Under the pieces are notes generated by a model. That model saw nothing but the letters and a program-made list of their open reading frames with translations. It was not told the origin of the DNA and ran no database searches. 64,000 bases of DNA from Curtobacterium ammoniigenes NBRC 101786. Its GTDB lineage: Bacteria > Actinomycetota > Actinomycetes > Actinomycetales > Microbacteriaceae. Made by a program: the position numbers and the translations under genes. This document shows, in pieces, positions 36,250 through 44,336 of this stretch. The stretch lies in assembly GCF_001571045.1 (NCBI RefSeq), contig NZ_BCSV01000001.1, positions 434,001-498,000 of the forward strand. Direction: 5' to 3'. Each line of letters begins with the position of its first letter. Within the stretch, counting starts at the first letter, position 1.

Positions 36250-38286
36250 TCAGTCGGTCGCGTCGAGAAGCCCGCGCCGCCGGAGCAGCGGCTCGACCTC
36301 CGCATCTCGGCCGCGGAATGCGCGGTACGCCTCGATCGGGTCGGCGGCGCCGCCGACGCCGAGCACCATTGAGCCGAAGCGACGGCCGTTGTCGCGCTGC
36401 AGTCCGCCGTGCTCACGGAACCACTCCACGGTGTCCGCGTCGAGCACCTCGCTCCAGATGTAGCCGTAGTATCCGGCGTCGTAGCCGCCGGCGAACGTGT
36501 GGGCGAAGTAGGTCGATGAGTATCGGGTGGGAACAGCCTCCACAGCGATCCCGGCACGCTCGAGCGCGGCGGTCTCGAATGCTTCGACGTCCTCGATCGC
36601 GGTTGCCTCTTCCGACGTGAGCCGATGCCACGCTTGGTCGAGGAGCGCGGCAGCAAGGTATTCCGTGGTTGCGAAGCCCTCGTTGAAGCCCTGCGCACTG
36701 CCGAGGCTGAGCACGAGTTCCGGGGGGAGCGCCGCTCCGGTGTCGACGTGGCGCGCGTAGTTCGCGAGGACTTCCGGCCAAGTCACCCACATTTCGTTCA
36801 CCTGGCTCGGGAACTCGACGAAGTCCCGCTCGACATTCGTGCCGGAGAACCGCGGGTAGGTGGTGCGTGCGAGCAGCCCGTGGAGTGCATGCCCGAACTC
36901 GTGGAACAGCGTCTCGACCTCATCCTGCGTGAGGAGTGTCGGCGCGCCAGCGGCAGGTTTCGGGACGTTGAGGTTGTTGATGACGACTGGCAGTGTCCCT
37001 GCCAGCGCGGACTGCTCCACTACGGGGTTCATCCATGCACCGCCGCGCTTGCCGTCCCGCGTGTACAGGTCGAGGAGGTACAGGCCGCCTGGTGCGCCGT
37101 CGTCAGCGGTCACTTCGAACACGCGAACTTCGGAGTTGTAGCCCTGGAGGTCCGGCCGCTCCGTGAACGAGAGGCCGTAGAGCGCGTTCGCGGCGAAGAA
37201 GACACCGTCGCGGAGGACGCGCTCCGCCTCATAGTAGGGGCGGAGGGCAGCTGAATCCGCGGCGAACTGCTCCGACCGAAGGATCTCGGTCGCGTACGCC
37301 CAGTCCCACGCCTCGACCGAGTCGCCGAGGACCCGGCTGCGCTCGGCGTGCTCCGCTCGGGCATTCCGTGCAGCCGCGGGCACCAGTCTGCTGAGCAGTG
37401 CGTCGATGTTCTCCGGCGTCTTCGCGGTCTCATCGGCTGCGACTGCTGCGGCGTGGTTCGGGAAGCCGAGGAGCCGCGCTCGCTCCGCCCGGAGCCGAAT
37501 GATCTGCAGCACGATGTCGCGGTTGTCCCACTGGTTGCCGCGACGCCCCCGCGACTGGGAGGCCCGCATGATCCGCTCACGCACGGTGCGATTGGTCAGG
37601 TTCGCGAGCCACGGGTGTCCGGTGAAGAGCGGGAGCGTGATGAGCCACCCCGGAAGACCCCGATCCGCGGCGGCCGCGCGGGCTGCGGAGCGCGCGCCGT
37701 CGTCGAGCCCGTCGAGCTCGTCCGGATCGGTGATGTGCACCGCGAGGTCGTTCGTGTCGTCGAGGAGGTTCCGCTCGAACGTCGTGCTGAGCCGGGAGAG
37801 CTGCTGGTTGAGTTCGGTCAGGCGAGCCTTGCCCGCTTCGTCCAGACCGGCGCCGGCGAGGGTCATCTCCGTGTGGACGCGTTCGACGAGTCGGCGGTCC
37901 TCGCCGGCCAGTCCGAGCGTGTCACGCGCATCGAACACTGTTTGGACGCGCTGGAACAGCGCACTGTTCAGCGTGATCGCGTCGCGGTGCTCCGCGAGGC
38001 GCGGCGACATCTCGGCATCGAGGTCGTGCAGGTCGTCGGTGGCGTCCGCCGCGACGACTGTCGAGAATGTCAGCTGAACGCGGCCGAGGAGCTCACCGGA
38101 GCGCTCAAGAGCGACGAGCGTGTTCTCGAACGTCGGGGCATCCGGGTTCGTCGCGATCGCGTCGACTTCCGCTCGGTGCGCCTCCATCCCCTGCGTGAAT
38201 CCAGCGCGGTAGTCGTCGACGGTGATGTCGGCGAACGGCGGGAGCTGGTAGGGGAGCGTACTTGGGGCATCGAACGGCGTCGTCAC
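36250..38286 (-). CDS. M3-family metallopeptidase (peptidyl-dipeptidase Dcp/oligopeptidase A type)
   Basis: 678 residues, mostly helical. Zinc site HEFGHALH followed by the third ligand region, with downstream tyrosine-rich segment (YFAHTFAGGYDAGYYGYIWSEVLDAD). Cytosolic enzyme degrading short peptides, often products of larger proteases. No signal peptide, which suits Dcp/OpdA. Its own start is preceded by ACGTAGGGTTGAAC on the minus strand, with TAGGGT as a possible -10 box. Confidence 0.94.
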   Translation of the reverse strand: MTTPFDAPSTLPYQLPPFADITVDDYRAGFTQGMEAHRAEVDAIATNPDAPTFENTLVALERSGELLGRVQLTFSTVVAADATDDLHDLDAEMSPRLAEHRDAITLNSALFQRVQTVFDARDTLGLAGEDRRLVERVHTEMTLAGAGLDEAGKARLTELNQQLSRLSTTFERNLLDDTNDLAVHITDPDELDGLDDGARSAARAAAADRGLPGWLITLPLFTGHPWLANLTNRTVRERIMRASQSRGRRGNQWDNRDIVLQIIRLRAERARLLGFPNHAAAVAADETAKTPENIDALLSRLVPAAARNARAEHAERSRVLGDSVEAWDWAYATEILRSEQFAADSAALRPYYEAERVLRDGVFFAANALYGLSFTERPDLQGYNSEVRVFEVTADDGAPGGLYLLDLYTRDGKRGGAWMNPVVEQSALAGTLPVVINNLNVPKPAAGAPTLLTQDEVETLFHEFGHALHGLLARTTYPRFSGTNVERDFVEFPSQVNEMWVTWPEVLANYARHVDTGAALPPELVLSLGSAQGFNEGFATTEYLAAALLDQAWHRLTSEEATAIEDVEAFETAALERAGIAVEAVPTRYSSTYFAHTFAGGYDAGYYGYIWSEVLDADTVEWFREHGGLQRDNGRRFGSMVLGVGGAADPIEAYRAFRGRDAEVEPLLRRRGLLDATD

Positions 38287-38322
38287 GAGTTCAACCCTAC
38301 GTGAGGGATTCGCCCGTCGGCT

Positions 38323-39021
38323 TCAGCCGAACGTCACGTCGGAGCAGGAGAAGAAGGCCTCCGTCGACTGGACGGAGCCGTCACGCTTGACGTTGCCCTG
38401 CCAGATCGCGTAGATGATGTGTGCGCCGGTCTTGCCGCTGGGCAGGACCGCGGGGAGGTCTGCGATGAATCCGTCGGCGGTCTCCGTGATGTCGGGGGAG
38501 TCGGCAACGAGGAAGGGTGTTGCTTCGAGGGCATCCCACGTGAGCGGCTTCGATTTGTCCCAGTCGTCTCGCGTGACGAAGAATGAGAAGGTGTAAGGCT
38601 GGTGCCGCACGGTCGGCTTGTACCGAAGAACGGTCGTCGCCCCTGCTTCCAGGTGCGTGTTCGGCCAGTCGGGGTGCACTTCGTTCAGTGCCTCGAAGCC
38701 GGGTCGGCCGGCGGAGCACAGCTGTCCGTCGGGTATCGACGCGCGGTACTGGGGCGTCGATTCGCCGCGATAGGTGTCGGCAACCACGATGCTCTGCCAG
38801 TCGCTGATCGGCGCGCCGCCGGTCGCGACGACGCTGCGGCAGGCTTCACTGTGCGGGGCCCAGCCTTCGAGCGCGCAGCCGAGTGACCGGCTGAGCGGGC
38901 GCTCTGTGGCTCCATGCGCAGATGCGTCGGCGGCGGGCGGGAGCACAGCGAGCAGTGCGAGTGTCGTCGCTGCGACGGTCAGTGTTCGTGCGCGTCGTCG
39001 GCCTGATCGAGTACGGGGCAT
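38323..39021 (-). CDS. Lytic polysaccharide monooxygenase (AA10, chitin-binding type)
   Basis: 232 residues. Copper enzyme cleaving chitin or cellulose oxidatively. A Tat/Sec-like signal peptide with twin arginines (GRRRARTLTVAATTLALLAVL) ends at ASA; the mature protein would start with His (HGATERPLSR), the N-terminal copper ligand. The second ligand His lies in TVRHQPYTFSFFVTRDDWD or the LNEVHPDWPN segment, and GAHIIYAIWQ precedes the C-terminal strand. It is downstream of, and 30 nt from, the CBM-FnIII gene, so the two are likely co-expressed for attack on insoluble polysaccharide. Confidence 0.92.
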   Translation of the reverse strand: MPRTRSGRRRARTLTVAATTLALLAVLPPAADASAHGATERPLSRSLGCALEGWAPHSEACRSVVATGGAPISDWQSIVVADTYRGESTPQYRASIPDGQLCSAGRPGFEALNEVHPDWPNTHLEAGATTVLRYKPTVRHQPYTFSFFVTRDDWDKSKPLTWDALEATPFLVADSPDITETADGFIADLPAVLPSGKTGAHIIYAIWQGNVKRDGSVQSTEAFFSCSDVTFG

Positions 39022-39051
39022 CGGTGTGGGCTCTCTTCGTCGTCAGGAGGA

Positions 39052-41097
39052 TCAGTCGACCGTGATCGGATCGGTGCGTGGCGACCACGTCCCGTCGGCG
39101 CGCTGCGCTCGGATAGCAACGCGATGACCGCTGGCGCTCCCTGCGACCGGGAGGAAGCGCTGTTGGGGATCGGCGGGGCGCTGCGAGTAGTCGCCCGCGT
39201 TGACCACGAGGAGCGTCTGCACGAGCCGGTCGTCGAGGAAGATCTCGTATCGGCCCGTTGCCCCGGGGTCCGGTGTCCAGGACAGTGCGATTCGTTCGTA
39301 GTGATGATCGCCGTCACGGTAGGTGTCCGCAGCAGCGGTGAACGCGCGGGGTGTGCCGTCCGCGGGCGCCCCTGGGTCACCCGGGTCCCCGGGGTCCTTG
39401 GCCAGTGTCTCGAACGAGACGGTTGTTCGCGGAGCATCGCCGAGTCCGGAGCCATGGCCGTGCTCGTCGACGGCGATCACCTCCGCAACGTAGGCGGTCG
39501 ACGGTCGTAGTGCGCGAAGGACGGCAAGCGGCTCGGTCGTGGTGAGCGTCTCCGCGCCGGTTCCCACCGGATCCGACGCTGTCCGCAGCACAACCCCGTA
39601 TCGAACTGCCGGGGTGGCGCCGGTGGTGACGGGCCATGTCAGGACCGTCTGCGTGGCCGTCGTGTCATGCGCGCTCAGACTGGCCGGTGGGAGCGGTGCG
39701 GGATGATCACCGAGTGTCGTGAAATAGGTCGCTGCGGCACCGACAGACAGGTTGCCGGCGCGATCGACAGCGCGGACGATGATCCCATAGGCGGAGAACT
39801 GCTCGAGGTGTTCGATCGTCAGCTCCGTGGATGGTACGACGATCACGCTGGGGGTCGATGGACGACCTGTTCCACGGGTGTCGGGTTCGACCGTGACGAG
39901 ATAAGCCTCGATGCCGGATGCATCGGTCGATGCGTTCCATGCTGCATCCGCAGAGGTCGCGGACCGTTCGAGGATCCGCAGGTTTGCCGGCGCACTCGGT
40001 GGCGTTCGATCAGCCGCCGGAGTGCGCGTGGTGACCGGTGTCACGCCGGACCAGGCAGAGACGTTGCCGGCGGCGTCGATCGCGCGGACATCCGCGATGT
40101 ACTCGACGCTGGATCGGAGGCCCCGGATCAGCGCCGTCGTGTTCGTGCTCGACGCCATCGCCACGACGTCGTCGGACGCACGCTCACGCAGTCGCACCTC
40201 GTATCGGGCAACCCCGACGTTGTCGGCGGACCGACGCCATCCGACCGTGATGCTGTCAACGCCGACCAGTTGCGGTTGAAGGCCACTCGGCGTCGATGGC
40301 GACTCAGTGTCTGCTGCACCCGGGAGCGTGAGCTCGACCGATCTCGACCAGTCGGAGCGGTTCCCGGCCGCGTCGTACGCGCGCACGCGATACGTGTACT
40401 GCTGACCTGGCTCGTGACCGTGCAGGTCGACCATTGTCGGGAGCTCGCCGCCGGACGGCTCGTGGTCGAGCAGGTGCTCGCCGTTCCGCTCGATCGAATA
40501 TCCGCGGACACCGACGTTGTCTGATGACGGCTCCCACATGAGGTGCACGGCGTCCGCACCGGCCGAGGGGTTGGCCTGCGCGGTGAGGGCGCGTGGCGGA
40601 GTGGGCGCTTCGGTGTCGTCGCCCGGACCGGGCTCGATCGGACCGCTGCATCCGGCGACCGGAGTGTCGTCGATCGAGCACCCGGCTATTCCCACGATGT
40701 CCGCGCCAGTTCCAGCGACGCCGAAACTGATGACGTCCTGCTGCCCGGGCGAGAGCGCCCGCTTCGGTCGGAGCACCACGTGGGACCCGCTCACCGTGGC
40801 GTCGGTGCTCCACTCCGCGTTGTTCTGAAAGCCACCGCTCGTCGTGTCGAACTCCAGCCGCCAGGAGGCCGCCGCGTTCGTCGAGTTCGTCACGGTGAAC
40901 TGCCCGCTGCCGTACCACGCTGTCGGCGCGTACATGGCGGCCGTCGCGGTGACTCCGCCGCGAGGGGCGCCGAGCGCGGCGATCGGCGCGGCTACAGCAC
41001 AGCCAGTGAGGATGGCGAGGCCGCCGAGTGCCACGGCCGCAACTCGCTGGCCACGCCGTCCTGCGTGTGCCCGACCGGCAGACGTGCGATCTCCCAT
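39052..41097 (-). CDS. Secreted carbohydrate-binding (CBM2-like) protein with five FnIII-like domains
   Basis: 681 residues. Signal peptide (about 18-43) then a CBM2-like module (about 48-150: TAWYGSGQFTVTN, WRLEFDTTSGG, ALSPGQQDVISFGVAG, ending in a Cys pair around CSIDDTPVAGC). An acidic Pro/Gly linker leads to four fibronectin type III domains, each with the PPSAPANL-like start and YRVRAYDAAGNRS-like end, then a linker (DPGDPGDPG) and a fifth, more distant one. No catalytic domain was recognised; it probably anchors or presents the LPMO-associated activity on chitin or cellulose. GGGAGGG lies upstream of the ATG; the 70 nt before it are AT-rich and should hold the promoter, beside a small palindrome (41162-41179). 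Confidence 0.85.
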   Translation of the reverse strand: MGDRTSAGRAHAGRRGQRVAAVALGGLAILTGCAVAAPIAALGAPRGGVTATAAMYAPTAWYGSGQFTVTNSTNAAASWRLEFDTTSGGFQNNAEWSTDATVSGSHVVLRPKRALSPGQQDVISFGVAGTGADIVGIAGCSIDDTPVAGCSGPIEPGPGDDTEAPTPPRALTAQANPSAGADAVHLMWEPSSDNVGVRGYSIERNGEHLLDHEPSGGELPTMVDLHGHEPGQQYTYRVRAYDAAGNRSDWSRSVELTLPGAADTESPSTPSGLQPQLVGVDSITVGWRRSADNVGVARYEVRLRERASDDVVAMASSTNTTALIRGLRSSVEYIADVRAIDAAGNVSAWSGVTPVTTRTPAADRTPPSAPANLRILERSATSADAAWNASTDASGIEAYLVTVEPDTRGTGRPSTPSVIVVPSTELTIEHLEQFSAYGIIVRAVDRAGNLSVGAAATYFTTLGDHPAPLPPASLSAHDTTATQTVLTWPVTTGATPAVRYGVVLRTASDPVGTGAETLTTTEPLAVLRALRPSTAYVAEVIAVDEHGHGSGLGDAPRTTVSFETLAKDPGDPGDPGAPADGTPRAFTAAADTYRDGDHHYERIALSWTPDPGATGRYEIFLDDRLVQTLLVVNAGDYSQRPADPQQRFLPVAGSASGHRVAIRAQRADGTWSPRTDPITVD

Positions 41098-41169
41098 GCT
41101 GACCCTCCCGTTTGCAGCAGCAAAGCAGGATCAGCGTACAGCACATACAAATGCTAGTATTTCAGGAGT

Positions 41170-41409
41170 TCATTCCTGATGCGGATTCACCACCGTCGCG
41201 CGTCCGTCGGATGCGAGGCGTATCGTCGTCCCGTCGTCGAGCTCGACAATCGGACGCCGCTCAAGCCAGGTCAGCGTCCAGCGCCACAGAGCGGTGTCCA
41301 CGCTCTCGCCCGCAAGCTCATCCTCGACCTCGCGGATCGCGACGAGGACGGACTCTGGCAGGTTCCCCGGCGGTTGCCCGCCGACGTTCCATCGCGTTCC
41401 CAACTGCAT
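41170..41409 (-). CDS. Small conserved hypothetical protein downstream of valS (79 aa)
   Basis: 79 residues: MQLGTRWNVGGQPP..., a helix (LPESVLVAIREVEDELAG), WRWTLTWLERRPIVELDDGT, then a hairpin. No signal or membrane segment. GGAGG sits 5 nt before the ATG and overlaps the valS stop, with a 12-nt gap, so it is surely in the valS transcript. Function unknown; the strand-helix-strand layout may be a small interaction domain. Confidence 0.8.
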   Translation of the reverse strand: MQLGTRWNVGGQPPGNLPESVLVAIREVEDELAGESVDTALWRWTLTWLERRPIVELDDGTTIRLASDGRATVVNPHQE

Positions 41410-41421
41410 TCGCGCCTCCGC

Positions 41422-44028
41422 TCAGGCTGGCAGCTCAGCCAGCTCGATCTCCGTCACCGCAAGCTCCTCGCCGTCCCGGAAGGCGAGATTCTCGATCCGA
41501 CCGACCGCTGCAAGATCGACGGCCGCCCGCTCGAGCAGCGCGCGAGTCTCGGCCGGAGCGAGCACCACAGCCCGGCGGACCGGTGTCTTCTGAGACGCCT
41601 TTGCCGCCGTCTTCCCGCCGCGAATTCCGACGAGCGCCTGTCCGACCGCTTCGAGCAGCCCCGATGGCGTCGCGTCGACCGGCAGGTCGGCTCCAGTCGG
41701 CCAGGAGGCGCGGTGCACGCTGGTCTCGTGCGTCCACCGCCAGACGGCTTCGGTTGCGAACGGGAGGAACGGCGCCAGGAGGCGCAGGAGCACGTCGATC
41801 GCGGCGCGGAGCGCGAGCACGGCGCTGGTCTGGCTCTCGAGCGTCGATTCGATCGCCGTGCCGTACGCACGCTCCTTGACGAGCTCGAGGTAGTCGTCGC
41901 AGAACGTCCAGAAGAACCGCTCGGTGACCTCCAGCGCGCGTGCGTGGTCGTACTGGACGAATGCCTCGGTGGCTTGGCGGACGACGACGCCGAGCGCTGC
42001 AAGCATGTCGATGTCGAGCGCCTCGGTGACCCCGGTCTGCGTGGGCTCGGCTGCGCCTGCCGGCAATGCAAAGCCGTAGACGAACTTCGCGGCGTTGAGC
42101 ACCTTGATCGCGAGTCGACGACCCACCTTGATCTGCTTCGGATTCTGCGGGTCGAACGCGGCGTCCGTCCCGAGCTTTGACGAGGCGGCCCAGTATCGAA
42201 CGGCGTCAGCGCCGTGCTGCTCGAGGATCGAGAGCGGGGTGACGACGTTCCCCTTCGACTTCGACATCTTCTTCCGGTCGGGATCCACGATGAACCCGGA
42301 GATGGAGGCGTTCCGCCATGGCACCTCGTCATGCTCGAGCTGGGAGCGGAGGACCGTCGTGAACAGCCAGGTGCGGATGATGTCCTGTCCCTGCGGGCGC
42401 ACGTCATACGGAGACACCATCGCGAAGAGGTCTGGGTCGGTCTCCCACTTGCCGGCGAGCTGCGGCGTGAGCGAGGACGTGGCCCACGTGTCCATCACGT
42501 CGACCTCGCCCTGGAACCCGCCGGGCACGCCGCGCTGGTCCTCGGAGTAGCCGGGAGCTGCGTCGGATGACGGGTCGACCGGGAGGCTGTCCTCCGACGG
42601 CACGATCGGCGCGTCATACACGGGGTTGCCGTCTGCGTCCAACGGGTACCAGACCGGAAGCGGCACGCCGAAGAATCGCTGCCGGGAGACGAGCCAGTCG
42701 CCGGAGAGTCCGGCGACCCAGTTCTCGTACCGCACCCGCATGAAATCGGGGTGGAACGCGATCTCGGCGCCGCGGTCGAGCAGCCGCGCTTTCAGCTCCG
42801 CGTCGCGGGCTCCGTTCTTGATGTACCACTGGCGTGTTGAGACGATCTCGAGCGGCTTGTCGCCCTTCTCGAAGAACTTGACGGGATGCGTGATCTGCTT
42901 GATGTCGCCGACGAGTTCGCCGGACTCGGTGAGCGCGTCGACGACGACCTTCTTCGCCGAGAAGACGGTCTTTCCGGCCATCTCGGCGTACACGGCCCGG
43001 CCGCGCTCCGAGGTGATCGCTTCGGGTGCGTCGCTGACGATCCGGCCGTCGAATCCGATGATCGACCGGTTGGGCAGCTGCAGCTCGCGCCACCACACGA
43101 CGTCGGTGGTGTCTCCGAACGTGCAGATCATCGCGATGCCGGCGCCCTTGTCCTGCTGTGCCAGGTGATGCGCGAGCACGGGCACTTCGACATCGAAGAG
43201 CGGCGAGCGCACGGTCGTGCCGAAGAGGTGCTGATAACGCTCATCGTCGGGGTGCGCGACGAGCGCGACGCACGCCGGCAAGAGCTCCGGGCGCGTCGTC
43301 TGGATCACGACGTCGCCCGAGCCATCGGTTCGATGGAAGGCGAGGCCGTGATAGGCGCCCGGCTGGTCTTTGTCTTCGAGCTCGGCCTGGGCAACGGCCG
43401 TGCGGAACGTGACGTCCCACAGCGTCGGTGCGTCCGCCTGGTATGCCTCGCCGCGGGCGAGGTTTCGCAGGAACGCGCGCTGTGCCGCGGCACGGGAGGT
43501 GTCATCGATGGTGCGATACGACTGGGTCCAGTCCACGGAGAGTCCGAGCGTGCGGAAGACGTGTTCGAACTCTTTCTCGTCCTCGACGGTCAGCCGTTCG
43601 CATAGCTCGATGAAGTTGCGCCGTGAGATCGGCACCTGGTCCGCAGCTTTGGTGCTCTTGTTGTCTCCACCTTCGAACGGCGGGGTGAAGTCGGGGTCGT
43701 AGGGAAGCGACGGGTCGCATCGGACGCCGAAGAAGTTCTGCACGCGGCGCTCGGTCGGGAGGCCATTGTCGTCCCACCCCATCGGGTAGAAGACGTGCTT
43801 GCCGCGCATCCGTTCGAACCGGGCCTTGAGGTCGGTGTGGGTGTACGAGAACACGTGGCCGATGTGCAGCGAGCCGGAGGCGGTCGGCGGCGGTGTGTCG
43901 ACCGAGAACACGGAGGCGCGCGTTGCCTCCGAGCGATTGAACCGGTAGGTGCCCTCGGACTCCCACATCGGCGCCAAGATCTCCTCGAGCCCGTCGACGG
44001 TCGGTTTGTCGGGAATGGACGCGGTCAT
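41422..44028 (-). CDS. valS: Valyl-tRNA synthetase
   Basis: 868 residues. Class I aminoacyl-tRNA synthetase: HIGH motif SLHIGHVFSYTHTD, KMSKS motif RKKMSKSKGNVV, editing domain between, anticodon-binding domain and C-terminal region. The WDDNGLPTERRVQ motif marks the archaeal/rickettsial-like ValS subgroup rather than the E. coli type. The ATG at 44028 was chosen: GAGAGG is 10 nt upstream and the protein begins like its relatives; the frame stays open upstream through a repeat region. No T-box is seen in its leader. Confidence 0.96.
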   Translation of the reverse strand: MTASIPDKPTVDGLEEILAPMWESEGTYRFNRSEATRASVFSVDTPPPTASGSLHIGHVFSYTHTDLKARFERMRGKHVFYPMGWDDNGLPTERRVQNFFGVRCDPSLPYDPDFTPPFEGGDNKSTKAADQVPISRRNFIELCERLTVEDEKEFEHVFRTLGLSVDWTQSYRTIDDTSRAAAQRAFLRNLARGEAYQADAPTLWDVTFRTAVAQAELEDKDQPGAYHGLAFHRTDGSGDVVIQTTRPELLPACVALVAHPDDERYQHLFGTTVRSPLFDVEVPVLAHHLAQQDKGAGIAMICTFGDTTDVVWWRELQLPNRSIIGFDGRIVSDAPEAITSERGRAVYAEMAGKTVFSAKKVVVDALTESGELVGDIKQITHPVKFFEKGDKPLEIVSTRQWYIKNGARDAELKARLLDRGAEIAFHPDFMRVRYENWVAGLSGDWLVSRQRFFGVPLPVWYPLDADGNPVYDAPIVPSEDSLPVDPSSDAAPGYSEDQRGVPGGFQGEVDVMDTWATSSLTPQLAGKWETDPDLFAMVSPYDVRPQGQDIIRTWLFTTVLRSQLEHDEVPWRNASISGFIVDPDRKKMSKSKGNVVTPLSILEQHGADAVRYWAASSKLGTDAAFDPQNPKQIKVGRRLAIKVLNAAKFVYGFALPAGAAEPTQTGVTEALDIDMLAALGVVVRQATEAFVQYDHARALEVTERFFWTFCDDYLELVKERAYGTAIESTLESQTSAVLALRAAIDVLLRLLAPFLPFATEAVWRWTHETSVHRASWPTGADLPVDATPSGLLEAVGQALVGIRGGKTAAKASQKTPVRRAVVLAPAETRALLERAAVDLAAVGRIENLAFRDGEELAVTEIELAELPA

Positions 44029-44103
44029 GGGCTGGCCTCTCGCTCGATATGGGCGGCACCGTGTCGATGGGTACCTGATGTCGCGCGCGCTGCGCGTGCA
44101 GTC

Positions 44104-44109
44104 AGGATA
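44104..44109 (-). promoter_or_regulatory. Possible -10 box of valS
   Basis: TATCCT on the minus strand, about 75 nt before the valS ATG. The -35 region falls at the edge of the pentanucleotide repeat. Confidence 0.35.
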
Positions 44110-44120
44110 GCGCTGAACGC

Positions 44121-44160
44121 GGCAGGGCAGGGCAGGGCCGGGCCGGGCAGGGCAGGGCGG
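44121..44160. repeat. Pentanucleotide (GGCMG) tandem repeat upstream of valS
   Basis: Eight units of 5 nt in perfect register: three GGCAG, two GGCCG, two GGCAG and one GGCGG; related GGGC/GCCC sequence continues to about 44187 and can fold on itself. This lies in the 308-nt divergent region between valS (44028) and the MFS gene (44337); nothing coding is seen there. The repeat directly abuts the possible valS promoter. Confidence 0.8.
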
Positions 44161-44226
44161 GCCCGCCAGGGCGGGCTCGGCCAGGGCGTATCGCCATCCA
44201 ATATTTCTGGTCGCGCGCTCAGCTGG

Positions 44227-44232
44227 TAGGCT
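44227..44232 (+). promoter_or_regulatory. Possible -10 box of the MFS gene
   Basis: TAGGCT, giving a leader of about 98 nt before the ATG at 44337. The preceding 30 nt contain an AT-rich patch (CCAATATTTC). Confidence 0.35.
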
Positions 44233-44336
44233 GTCGGGGTTTGTTCGGCGGGCCTCCAGGTCAGTCCGCACAGCGCAATGGCCGCGTCCCCCGGGCACCG
44301 AGGCATCCACCTCGGTATCGACCCAACCGGAGGACC

